This document shows positions 1 through 5,811 of a DNA stretch of 7,054 nucleotides, piece after piece. The notes under the pieces are model-generated. The model searched no databases and had not been told where the DNA came from. It saw only the letters and a program-made list of their open reading frames with translations. The DNA comes from an uncultured Collinsella sp. (lineage in GTDB: Bacteria > Actinomycetota > Coriobacteriia > Coriobacteriales > Coriobacteriaceae): assembly GCA_900754275.1 (NCBI GenBank), contig CAAECF010000043.1:1-7054 (forward strand), written 5' to 3'. Position 1 is the first letter of the stretch. Every line of letters starts with the position of its first letter. Both the position numbers and the translations under genes were made by a program.

Positions 1-73
1 TCTCGATCAAGTCGACGCCCATCGCGGGGTGCTGGGCACCCTGGCCGGCAAACAAAAACGCTACGCCACCCAT
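1..73 (-). CDS. fabD: Malonyl-CoA:ACP transacylase, N-terminal fragment (24 codons, runs off the left edge)
   Basis: FabD moves the malonyl group from malonyl-CoA to acyl carrier protein in the cytosol, supplying the extender unit of type II fatty acid synthesis. Only the first 24 residues are visible. They begin MGGVAFLFAGQGAQ, the characteristic opening beta strand and GQGAQ loop (residues 10-14) of this family; the catalytic GHSxG serine lies outside the window. Ala9 stands where Pro is common (FPGQGAQ). The ATG at 73-71 was chosen because it puts the GQGAQ motif at the usual distance from the start and has a GAAGGG Shine-Dalgarno sequence 9 nt upstream, inside the end of fabK. The gene overlaps the fabK 3' end by 13 bp in another frame, which suggests translational coupling. 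Identification rests on a short but very typical N-terminus plus gene order. Confidence 0.88.
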   Translation of the reverse strand, partial: MGGVAFLFAGQGAQHPAMGVDLIE

Positions 74-1005
74 GCGCACGCACCCTTCAGGACGTGCTCG
101 GCGCCATCGACCAGGTCGTCAACGATTTCGCGTGCGCTCTGGCGCTCGTTGACCATGCCGGCAATCTGTCCACACAAAAACGAACCCTCTTCGTAGTTGC
201 CGTCCTTGGCGGCCTTACGCAGCGCACCGGTTCCCATAGCACCGAGCTCCTCGGCACTCGCGCCGGAACCCTCGCTCTTGGCATAGGCGTTGGTGAAGGG
301 GCTCTTGAGGGCGCGCACTGGATGTCCCGTCGAGCGACCGGTCGCACGCGTCGAAGTGTCGTTGGCCTTCAGGACCATCTCTTTGTACTGCTCCGAGACG
401 GTGCACTCGTCTGCGACCAGAAAGCGCGTACCCACTTGCACGCCTTCGGCGCCCAGCATAAAGGCGGCCGCCACGCCGCGGCCGTCGGCAATACCGCCGG
501 CGGCCACAACGGGAATGTCGACCGCATCGACGACCTGCGGCACCAGTGCCATCGTCGAGGTCTCGCCAATATGGCCGCCCGATTCGGTACCCTCGGCAAC
601 AACCGCCGTGGCCCCGCGACGCGCCACGAGACGCGCCAGCGCCACCGAGGCAACGACCGGGATGACCTTGATGCCCGCCTCGTTCCACGCCTTCATGTAC
701 TTGGCGGGATTGCCGGCGCCCGTCACGACGACCGGCACTCGCTCGTCAATCACGACCTGCGCGACCTCGTCGGCAAACGGGCTCATGAGCATGACGTTGA
801 CGCCAAAGGGCTTATCCGTCTTGGCGCGCAGCTCATGAATCTGGTCGCGAAGCCAGTTGGCGTCGGCGTTCATGGCCGCGATGATGCCTAAGCCACCCGC
901 CTCGGACACTGCGGACGCCAGCGAGGCATCGGCAATCCAGGCCATACCGCCCTGGAACACGGGCTTTTCGATGCCGAGCAGATCGCAGAGAGGAGTCTTG
1001 AGCAT
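61..1005 (-). CDS. fabK: Enoyl-[acyl-carrier-protein] reductase II, FMN-dependent
   Basis: FabK carries out the last step of each elongation cycle of type II fatty acid synthesis, reducing trans-2-enoyl-ACP with NAD(P)H through bound FMN. The 314-residue product is a TIM-barrel flavoprotein of the nitronate monooxygenase/FabK superfamily, close to the usual 310-325. Visible landmarks are PVFQGGMAWIADASLA at 15-30 (flavin-binding N-terminus), ESGGHIG at 141-147 with the conserved His145 matching the catalytic-region His of pneumococcal FabK, AAGGIADGRG at 168-177 and GVQVGTRF at 188-195 (FMN phosphate-binding loops), and CGQIAGMV at 278-285. The ATG at 1005 lies 2 nt after the acpP stop, with a GGAGAAG Shine-Dalgarno sequence formed by the last acpP codons. 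The related nitronate monooxygenases share this fold, but the position between acpP and fabD makes FabK much the better call. FabK enzymes are unrelated to FabI and insensitive to triclosan (family knowledge). Confidence 0.94.
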   Translation of the reverse strand: MLKTPLCDLLGIEKPVFQGGMAWIADASLASAVSEAGGLGIIAAMNADANWLRDQIHELRAKTDKPFGVNVMLMSPFADEVAQVVIDERVPVVVTGAGNPAKYMKAWNEAGIKVIPVVASVALARLVARRGATAVVAEGTESGGHIGETSTMALVPQVVDAVDIPVVAAGGIADGRGVAAAFMLGAEGVQVGTRFLVADECTVSEQYKEMVLKANDTSTRATGRSTGHPVRALKSPFTNAYAKSEGSGASAEELGAMGTGALRKAAKDGNYEEGSFLCGQIAGMVNERQSAREIVDDLVDGAEHVLKGACAWVA

Positions 1006-1007
1006 CT

Positions 1008-1244
1008 CTACTTCTCCAATGCCGCCTCGACCGTATCGGCGAACTCGCCGACCGTCTTGGGGTTCTCCTCGGTATCGAGCTGGATGCCAAACTCGTCCTC
1101 GACGGCGACGAGGATCTCGACGGTGCCCAGGCTGTCGAGACCAATCTCCTCGAGCGTGGACTCGGGCTTCATCTCGACATCGTCAAGACCGGCGGTCTCG
1201 CGGATAACGTCGCAAACGCGCTCGAAGGTCTTCTGATCTGCCAT
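1008..1244 (-). CDS. acpP: Acyl carrier protein
   Basis: This is the small acidic cytosolic protein that carries growing acyl chains as thioesters on a 4'-phosphopantetheine arm. The product is 78 residues, the normal length, and shows the four-helix ACP pattern. The prosthetic-group serine is Ser38 in GLDSLG at 35-40, at the start of helix II, followed by TVEILVAVEDEFGIQL. The ATG at 1244-1242 has an AAAGGAG Shine-Dalgarno sequence about 7 nt upstream. The gene lies between fabH (49 bp including no other gene, 1245-1293) and fabK (2-bp gap), so it is the second gene of the operon. One oddity: the residue after DSL is Gly40, where many bacterial ACPs, including those of E. coli and Bacillus, have Asp. 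Its location inside a fab operon favours the primary fatty acid synthesis ACP over a polyketide or D-alanyl carrier protein. Confidence 0.96.
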   Translation of the reverse strand: MADQKTFERVCDVIRETAGLDDVEMKPESTLEEIGLDSLGTVEILVAVEDEFGIQLDTEENPKTVGEFADTVEAALEK

Positions 1245-1293
1245 GGTAGTTCTCCTTTGTTTGTGCCCTAGGGGCGTTTTTTCCTATGTGCAA

Positions 1294-2253
1294 CTACTTC
1301 CAACGAAGCAGATAGCCACCTATATCCAGGCCGGCGCCAAATCCAACGAGGGCGATGGTGTCGCCCGCATTCAGTGCGTCGGTGCGTGCCAGACGGTCAA
1401 ACGCAAAGGGAATGCAGGCGCTCGAAATGTTGCCGGTCTCGCGCAGCGTTCGAACCACGCGCTCATCTGGCACGCCGAGGCGCTTGACCGCCTGACTCAG
1501 GATTCGTTCGTTAGCCTGATGGAATACAAAATGGTCGATGTCTTCGACCGAAATGCCCGCATCGCCCGCAAGCTTATGGACCGTGTCGCAGATGGCGTTG
1601 ACGCCGAACTTGAACACGCGGCGGCCATTCATGGACAGCACGCTCTTGCTATCTGCGGAAGCCTTAAACGGCGAGGTGCCGACCAGACCGGGAACGTGTA
1701 ACGTCTCGACGTCGGGCGCCGTCGAAAGCTCAACGGCAAGGGGACTGTCTCCCCCAGCCCCAATCACTGCGGCGCCTGCCCCATCGCCAAAGAGCACGCA
1801 GGTGGCGCGGTCGGTCCAGTCGAGCGCGCGCGTCATCTGCTCAGCAGCAACGATAAGCACGCGCTCGGCACGACCGCGCTCGATATAGCCCTCGGCGACA
1901 TCGAGCGCAAACACGAAGCCGGCACAGGCCGCCGAGACATCGAAGGCAGGGCACGCCGCTCCTAGTCGCTCAGCAACGGCACACGCCTCAGCGGGAACAA
2001 GGTGGTCACCCGTCGTCGTCGAGCAGACGATCAGATCCAGCTGGCTCGCGTCGATTCCGGACACCTGGAGTGCCCGCTCGCTCGCCGCTACGGCAAGGTC
2101 GTCAAGTGACTCGGTGGTACAGACGTGGCGGCTCTTGATACCTGTGCGGGTAAAAATCCACTCATCCGAGGTATCGAGGAACTCAGACAGCTCGTCATTG
2201 GAAACACTGCGCTCAGGAAGCGCCGAGCCTGTTCCAAGAATCGTGAAACCCAT
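1294..2253 (-). CDS. fabH: Beta-ketoacyl-ACP synthase III
   Basis: FabH starts fatty acid synthesis by condensing an acyl-CoA primer with malonyl-ACP to give a beta-ketoacyl-ACP. The 319-residue product is the usual size of this thiolase-fold enzyme. The Cys-His-Asn catalytic triad is intact: Cys110 in DVSAACAGF (105-113), His245 in VFHQAN (243-248) and Asn275 in GNISSA (274-279). DEWIFTRTGI at 30-39 is the conserved CoA-binding N-terminal segment, and GFGAGL at 304-309 is the C-terminal glycine-rich loop. The reading frame is open back to an ATG at 2310, but the start at 2253 is chosen because the family begins with a short strand of the MGFTILGTG type and AAAGGAGG lies 6 nt upstream. The 2310 start would also place operator box 1 inside the coding region. 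This is the first gene of the fab operon, divergent from birA. Primer preference (acetyl versus branched chain) cannot be read from the sequence. Confidence 0.96.
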   Translation of the reverse strand: MGFTILGTGSALPERSVSNDELSEFLDTSDEWIFTRTGIKSRHVCTTESLDDLAVAASERALQVSGIDASQLDLIVCSTTTGDHLVPAEACAVAERLGAACPAFDVSAACAGFVFALDVAEGYIERGRAERVLIVAAEQMTRALDWTDRATCVLFGDGAGAAVIGAGGDSPLAVELSTAPDVETLHVPGLVGTSPFKASADSKSVLSMNGRRVFKFGVNAICDTVHKLAGDAGISVEDIDHFVFHQANERILSQAVKRLGVPDERVVRTLRETGNISSACIPFAFDRLARTDALNAGDTIALVGFGAGLDIGGYLLRWK

Positions 2254-2270
2254 CACTAGCCTCCTTTGAG

Positions 2271-2288
2271 TTGTTGACGTGTTTACAT
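2271..2288. promoter_or_regulatory. Candidate operator box 1 in the fabH-birA control region
   Basis: The 18-bp sequence TTGTTGACGTGTTTACAT recurs with one difference 48 bp away at 2319-2336. Its 16-bp core (2272-2287) is partly palindromic, TGT..AC/GT..ACA, with 5 of 8 position pairs complementary. It lies just upstream of the fabH Shine-Dalgarno sequence, probably between the fabH promoter and the gene. A bound repressor there would block transcription of the fab operon. The two-copy arrangement and symmetry are seen directly; the regulator is unknown and not encoded in the window. Confidence 0.5.
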
Positions 2289-2308
2289 CGACCAAGAGAG
2301 GATAGCGC

Positions 2309-2337
2309 ATTTTAGTCGTTGTTGACGTGTTAACATT
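2309..2337 (-). promoter_or_regulatory. Weak candidate fabH operon promoter
   Basis: On the minus strand TAAAAT (2314-2309) matches the TATAAT -10 consensus at 5 of 6 positions and lies 55 bp upstream of the fabH start. No good -35 is present: the hexamer at a 17-bp spacing is AATGTT, inside operator box 2. A poor -35 covered by an operator is compatible with an activator-dependent or repressible promoter. A second -10-like TATCCT at 2304-2299 also lacks a clear -35 at a normal distance. I found no convincing plus-strand promoter for birA in 2254-2429. Confidence 0.28.
2319..2336. promoter_or_regulatory. Candidate operator box 2 in the fabH-birA control region
   Basis: TTGTTGACGTGTTAACAT matches box 1 at 17 of 18 positions in the same orientation. 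The core (2320-2335) is more symmetric than box 1: TGTT/AACA ends and an AC/GT inner pair, 6 of 8 pairs complementary. It lies just upstream, on the minus strand, of the best fabH -10 candidate (2309-2314), so it would cover the -35 region. The symmetric 16-bp form suits a dimeric MarR- or TetR-type regulator. It does not match the FapR or FabT consensus sequences as I know them. Confidence 0.52.
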
Positions 2338-2429
2338 AAATTGTCCAAATGCGACAAAGGCTTCACATTGTGTCTATCTCTCGACACCATTACGCGATTG
2401 CCTTATTAACTTAGGAGGTAGCAACCGTT

Positions 2430-3206
2430 ATGGATGCCAAATTAACGATAGTCGACGTAACCGGATCGACCAACGATGACCTGCTCGAAGCAGGAAAACA
2501 GGGAGCGCCGCACGGCACAGGACTTGCCGCCCGGGCTCAAACAGCAGGACGCGGCCGGCGCGGGCACAAGTGGGACTCAACCGTCGGCAACTTATTGCTT
2601 TCGATTGTCCTGCGCCCATGCGTTAATCCTGCAAAGTTCTCTGGTCTTGCCGCCGTCAGCGGCCTAGCGGTGCTTGAAGCACTCGAAAAGCAGGGTCTTG
2701 CAAACGAGATTCGCCTTAAATGGCCCAACGACCTTGTCGCGCGAGGACGCAAGCTCGGCGGCATTCTGGTCGAGGCCGCACGCGATAACGAAGGCAAACC
2801 TTTCGCCGTCTGCGGCATTGGCGTCAATGTGAACTATGCGCCCCAAGAGGTGCCCGATGGCGGCCTGCCGGCAATCGGTCTCTCGGATCTCAACGAGAGC
2901 GTACCTGCCGTCGACATGCTCCTCGATGAGGTCTATCACGCAGTTATAGACGCTGTAGATACCTGGGCAGAGCGCCTCAACGCCATGGAAGAAAACGCCG
3001 GTCCGCTCGCGCCCGTCCACGACGAATATATCGCTCACCTCAATTGGATCGGGAAGCACGTTATCGCCCGCTCCCCCGCTGGAGACGAGCTGGCACGAGG
3101 CATATTTAGAACGGTCGACGATTGCGGCCGCGCATGCATTGAGACCGAGAGCGGCTTGTGCGTCTTCCACTTCGAAGAAGCATCCTTGCGCCCCCTGAGC
3201 GAATAG
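2430..3206 (+). CDS. birA: Biotin--[acetyl-CoA-carboxylase] ligase, class I (no DNA-binding domain)
   Basis: The enzyme activates biotin with ATP to biotinyl-5'-AMP and attaches it to the lysine of biotin carrier domains, chiefly the AccB subunit of acetyl-CoA carboxylase, in the cytosol. Its 258 residues show the catalytic domain from the first residues: GSTND at 12-16, GRGRRGHKW at 40-48 (the adenylate-binding loop), KWPND at 97-101, KLGGILVE at 108-115 with Lys108 matching the biotin-contacting lysine, and GIGVNVN at 129-135. An SH3-like C-terminal domain follows from about 205. There is no N-terminal winged helix, so unlike E. coli BirA it should not act as a repressor. The ATG at 2430 follows AGGAGG (2413-2418) with an 11-nt spacer, rather long but the only good site. 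The gene is divergent from the fab operon and converges on rpsJ. Its link to malonyl-CoA supply fits this position. Confidence 0.95.
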   Translation: MDAKLTIVDVTGSTNDDLLEAGKQGAPHGTGLAARAQTAGRGRRGHKWDSTVGNLLLSIVLRPCVNPAKFSGLAAVSGLAVLEALEKQGLANEIRLKWPNDLVARGRKLGGILVEAARDNEGKPFAVCGIGVNVNYAPQEVPDGGLPAIGLSDLNESVPAVDMLLDEVYHAVIDAVDTWAERLNAMEENAGPLAPVHDEYIAHLNWIGKHVIARSPAGDELARGIFRTVDDCGRACIETESGLCVFHFEEASLRPLSE

Positions 3207-3266
3207 GGCGCCGCAGCCGCCGGCTCGGCAGACGAATTCGCTATCCCAAAATCTAAACTCAAAACA

Positions 3267-3303
3267 AAAGGGCCCCGCTACCGTAACGGCAGCGGGGCCC
3301 TTT
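3267..3303. terminator. Strong terminator between the convergent birA and rpsJ genes
   Basis: A perfect 13-bp stem, AAAGGGCCCCGCT (3267-3279) with AGCGGGGCCCTTT (3291-3303), closes an 11-nt apex that can form three more CCG/CGG pairs. On the minus strand it is followed by TTTTGTTTTG, so it is a textbook intrinsic terminator for the rpsL-rpsG-fusA-rpsJ operon. On the plus strand the U-run is mainly the TTT of the stem (then AAGC), so termination of birA should be weaker but plausible. It lies 60 bp after the birA stop and 19 bp after the rpsJ stop. Confidence 0.93.
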
Positions 3304-3331
3304 AAGCTATGAGCGATATCGCTTAGAGCTT
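3304..3331. repeat. Imperfect palindrome spanning the rpsJ stop codon
   Basis: A 28-bp palindrome is centred between 3317 and 3318. Its core AGCGATATCGCT (3312-3323) is perfect and its ends AAGCT/AGCTT pair, giving 12 of 14 complementary pairs. It abuts the terminator stem and includes the rpsJ TAA. With no unpaired centre it is a poor RNA hairpin unless the middle opens, so it may be a DNA-level site or chance. Function unknown. Confidence 0.45.
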
Positions 3332-3631
3332 GATGTCGATGTCGACGCCAGCGGGGAGGTCGAGACGCATGAGCGAATCAACGGTGCCCGAGGTGGGGTC
3401 GAGGATGTCGATGAGGCGCTTGTGGGTGCGCATCTCGAACTGCTCACGGGAGTCCTTGTTCACGTGCGGCGAGCGGATAACCGTGTACAGGTTGCGCTCG
3501 GTGGGCAGGGGGACAGGACCGGAAACGCGAGCGCCGGTCTTCTGAGCGGTCTCGACGATGAGCTTCGCGGACTGATCGACGACCTCGTGATCATAGCCCT
3601 TGAGGCGAATGCGGATCTTCTGGGTAGCCAA
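3323..3631 (-). CDS. rpsJ: 30S ribosomal protein S10
   Basis: S10 is a head protein of the 30S ribosomal subunit and also serves as NusE in transcription antitermination complexes. The 102-residue product is full length for the family. It begins MATQKIRIRLKGYDHEVVD and contains SGPVPLPTE (37-45) and HKRLIDILDP (69-78), all diagnostic S10 segments. The start codon is TTG at 3631-3629; the family N-terminus and the GGAGG Shine-Dalgarno sequence 6 nt upstream fix it, and there is no nearby in-frame ATG. It is the last gene of the operon, 61 bp after fusA, and is followed within 19 bp by a strong terminator. In most bacteria rpsJ heads the S10 cluster (rplC, rplD and so on). Here those genes do not follow and birA converges on it, so S10 is uncoupled from the rest of that cluster. 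Its translation may depend on readthrough from fusA past a small hairpin. Confidence 0.97.
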   Translation of the reverse strand: MATQKIRIRLKGYDHEVVDQSAKLIVETAQKTGARVSGPVPLPTERNLYTVIRSPHVNKDSREQFEMRTHKRLIDILDPTSGTVDSLMRLDLPAGVDIDIKL

Positions 3632-3637
3632 CTTAAA

Positions 3638-3642
3638 CCTCC
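3638..3642 (-). promoter_or_regulatory. Ribosome binding site deciding the TTG start of rpsJ
   Basis: GGAGG on the minus strand, within TTTGGAGG, is separated from the TTG start codon by 6 nt (TTTAAG). This near-ideal placement supports TTG initiation for rpsJ and may offset the weaker start codon. Confidence 0.85.
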
Positions 3643-3648
3643 AAAGAG

Positions 3649-3667
3649 TGCGAGAGATGTTCTCGCA
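3649..3667 (-). promoter_or_regulatory. Hairpin in the fusA-rpsJ intergenic RNA
   Basis: In the minus-strand transcript TGCGAGA and TCTCGCA form a perfect 7-bp stem with a 5-nt loop (ACATC). It lies midway in the 61-nt gap, ending 6 nt before the rpsJ Shine-Dalgarno sequence. No U-run follows, so it is not an ordinary terminator. It could set rpsJ expression by processing, stabilising the 3' end of a fusA message, or affecting access to the ribosome binding site; these roles are inference. Confidence 0.5.
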
Positions 3668-3692
3668 GGATTACGTAACAGGGAGCTCGAAC

Positions 3693-5792
3693 TTAGGCGT
3701 TCTTGCTCATGACCTCGTCCACGATGGACTTGGGCGCAGGCTCATAAGAGTCGAACTGCATCGTGTAGGATGCACGGCCCTGGGTCTGGGAGCGAAGGTC
3801 GGTAGCGTAACCGAACATCTCGCCCAGCGGCACCTTGGCACGGATGAGCTTGCTGTTCTTGCGATCCTCCATACCCTCGATCTTGCCGCGGCGACCGGAG
3901 AGGTTGCCCATAACGTCGCCCATGTACTGCTCGGGGGTCTCGACCTCGACAGCCATGATCGGCTCGAGCAGCTGCGGATCGGACTTCTTGAGGGCGTCCT
4001 TGATAGCCATGGAACCGGCGATCTTGAAGGCGGCCTCGGAGGAGTCGACCTCGTGGTAAGAACCGTCGAACAGGGTGACCTTGACGTCGAGGACCGGGAA
4101 GCCGGCGATAACACCGGTGTTCAGGGCCTCCTGGATGCCCTTGTCGATGGACGGGATGTACTCCTTGGGCACGACGCCGCCGACGATAGCGTTGACGAAC
4201 TCGTAGCCGAAGCCCTCCTCCATCTTCTCGAGCTTGATGACGGCGTGGCCGTACTGACCGCGACCGCCGGACTGGCGGACGAACTTGCCCTCAGCCTTCT
4301 CGACGTCGTGACCAGCGGTCTCGCGGTAGGCAACCTGGGGCTTACCAACGTTAGCGTCAACCTTGAACTCGCGGAGCAGACGGTCGACGATGATCTCGAG
4401 GTGCAGCTCGCCCATGCCGGCGATGATGGTCTGGCCGGTCTCGTGGTTGGTGGACACCTGGAAGGTCGGGTCCTCCTCGGCGAGCTTGGTCAGAGCCAGG
4501 GACATCTTGTCCTGCTCGGCCTTGGTCTTGGGCTCGATGGCAACGTCGATAACGGGCTTAGCGAACTCGATCTTCTCGAGGACGATCTCCTTGCCCTCGG
4601 CGCACAGGGTGTCACCGGTGGTGGAGTTCTTGAAGCCGACGCAAGCGACGATGTCGCCGGCGGCAGCGTCGTCACGGTCGATACGCTCGGCGGCGTTCAT
4701 CTCGAGGATGCGGCCGAGACGCTCGCGCTGACCGTTGGAAGCGTTGACCACGTAGGAGCCGGACTCAGCGCGGCCGGAGTAAACGCGGACATAGGTGAGC
4801 TTACCGACGAACGGGTCGGTCATGATCTTAAAGACCAGGCCGGAGAAGGGCTCGTCGAAGGAAGGATGACGCTGGATCTCCTCGCCGGTGTCCGGATCGG
4901 TACCGGTGACGGCCTCGACGTCGAGCGGGCTGGGCAGGTAGTCGACGACAGCGTCGAGCAGCTCCTGAACGCCCTTGTTCTTGTAGGCGGAGCCCACGAA
5001 GACGAGGTTGAGCTCGTTGGCCAGAACACCCTTGCGCAGAGCAGCCTTGAGCTCCTCGACGGTGAAGTCCTCCTCCATGAGGATCTTCTCCATGAGCTCG
5101 TCGTCAAAGCTGGCAGCAGCGTCGAGGAGCTCCTCGCGCTTGGTGGCAGCGATGTCGGCAAACTCAGCCGGGATCTCGTCCATCGGCTCGGGGTAGGTCA
5201 TACCCTTCTCGTCGGCCTTGAAGTCCCATGCAGTCATGGTGACCAGGTCGATGACGCCCCAGAAGTTGTCCTCGGCGCCCATCGGGACCTGAGCGGCCAC
5301 GGCGTTGGCGTCGAGACGATCCTTCATGGTCTCGATAGCGTTGAAGAAGTCAGCGCCCACGCGGTCATACTTGTTGATGAAGGCGATGCGGGGGACGTTG
5401 AAGGTAGAAGCCTGACGCCAAACGGTCTCAGACTGGGGCTGAACGCCGGCAACAGCGTCGAAGACGGCGACAGCGCCATCGAGGACGCGCAGGCAGCGCT
5501 CGACCTCGGCGGTGAAGTCAACGTGGCCCGGGGTGTCGATGATCTGGATGCGGTAGTCCTTACCGTCCTTGTTCCAGAAGCAGGTGGTAGCAGCGGAGGT
5601 AATGGTTACGCCGCGCTCCTGCTCCTGAACCATCCAGTCCATGGTGGCAGCGCCCTCATGGACCTCACCGATCTTGTGGGTCTTACCGGTGTAGTAAAGA
5701 ATACGCTCGGTCGTGGTGGTCTTACCGGCATCGATGTGAGCCATGATGCCGATGTTACGGGTATCGGAAAGCTTGTACTTAGGCTTAGCCAT
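3693..5792 (-). CDS. fusA: Elongation factor G
   Basis: EF-G is the cytosolic GTPase that drives translocation of tRNA and mRNA after peptide bond formation, and also acts with ribosome recycling factor. The 699-residue protein has the full five-domain layout. GTPase motifs are G1 AHIDAGKTT (18-26), G2 RGVTITSAATT (60-70), G3 DTPGH (86-90, with catalytic His90), G4 NKYD (140-143) and G5 SAYKNKG (268-274). Domain II follows from about 310; domain III includes HETGQTIIAGMGELHLE (450-466). Domain IV includes SGGRGQYGH (508-516), and domain V runs from about 605 with MGDVMGNLSGRRG (624-636). G4 has Tyr142 where most EF-Gs have Met (NKMD). The ATG at 5792 has AAGGA about 7 nt upstream, and the gap from rpsG is 19 bp. 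Codon use is strongly biased, as expected for a highly expressed gene. It is the canonical EF-G and not a tetracycline-protection relative, given the operon and the typical G2 and domain IV. Confidence 0.98.
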   Translation of the reverse strand: MAKPKYKLSDTRNIGIMAHIDAGKTTTTERILYYTGKTHKIGEVHEGAATMDWMVQEQERGVTITSAATTCFWNKDGKDYRIQIIDTPGHVDFTAEVERCLRVLDGAVAVFDAVAGVQPQSETVWRQASTFNVPRIAFINKYDRVGADFFNAIETMKDRLDANAVAAQVPMGAEDNFWGVIDLVTMTAWDFKADEKGMTYPEPMDEIPAEFADIAATKREELLDAAASFDDELMEKILMEEDFTVEELKAALRKGVLANELNLVFVGSAYKNKGVQELLDAVVDYLPSPLDVEAVTGTDPDTGEEIQRHPSFDEPFSGLVFKIMTDPFVGKLTYVRVYSGRAESGSYVVNASNGQRERLGRILEMNAAERIDRDDAAAGDIVACVGFKNSTTGDTLCAEGKEIVLEKIEFAKPVIDVAIEPKTKAEQDKMSLALTKLAEEDPTFQVSTNHETGQTIIAGMGELHLEIIVDRLLREFKVDANVGKPQVAYRETAGHDVEKAEGKFVRQSGGRGQYGHAVIKLEKMEEGFGYEFVNAIVGGVVPKEYIPSIDKGIQEALNTGVIAGFPVLDVKVTLFDGSYHEVDSSEAAFKIAGSMAIKDALKKSDPQLLEPIMAVEVETPEQYMGDVMGNLSGRRGKIEGMEDRKNSKLIRAKVPLGEMFGYATDLRSQTQGRASYTMQFDSYEPAPKSIVDEVMSKNA

Positions 5793-5811
5793 GTTAGTTC
5801 CTTACCTTAAC

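Noticed and set aside
94..891. A 265-codon plus-strand open frame opposite fabK
   Set aside because: It is antisense to a well-supported FabK, its composition is skewed to Arg, His and Gly, and it has no plausible initiation site. The same codon-bias effect explains it.
1265..1282. Plus-strand terminator-like GCCC-TAG-GGGC-TTTTTT between acpP and fabH
   Set aside because: The stem is only about 4 bp, and the T-run lies on the strand opposite the operon where no transcript is expected to end.
2254..2310. A 19-residue N-terminal extension of FabH starting at 2310
   Set aside because: It has no good Shine-Dalgarno sequence, runs through operator box 1 and adds residues the family lacks. The ATG at 2253 has an ideal ribosome binding site.
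2382..2409. Possible birA promoter TCGACA, 17 bp, TATTAA
   Set aside because: The predicted transcription start (about 2416) would fall inside the birA Shine-Dalgarno sequence (2413-2418), destroying it.
3210..3229. GC-rich hairpin (GCCG.AGCC/GGCTCGGC) just after the birA stop
   Set aside because: It has a bulge, a 3-nt loop and no U-run. The strong stem at 3267-3303 is a better terminator, so this is probably incidental GC-rich pairing.
3600..5810. A 736-codon open frame on the plus strand, antisense to the whole of fusA
   Set aside because: Stops in this frame correspond to TTA, CTA and TCA codons in the sense gene, which strongly biased highly expressed GC-rich genes avoid. The translation is low-complexity, rich in Leu, Val, Gly and Asp, with no recognisable domain or ribosome binding site. 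Codon-bias artefact.
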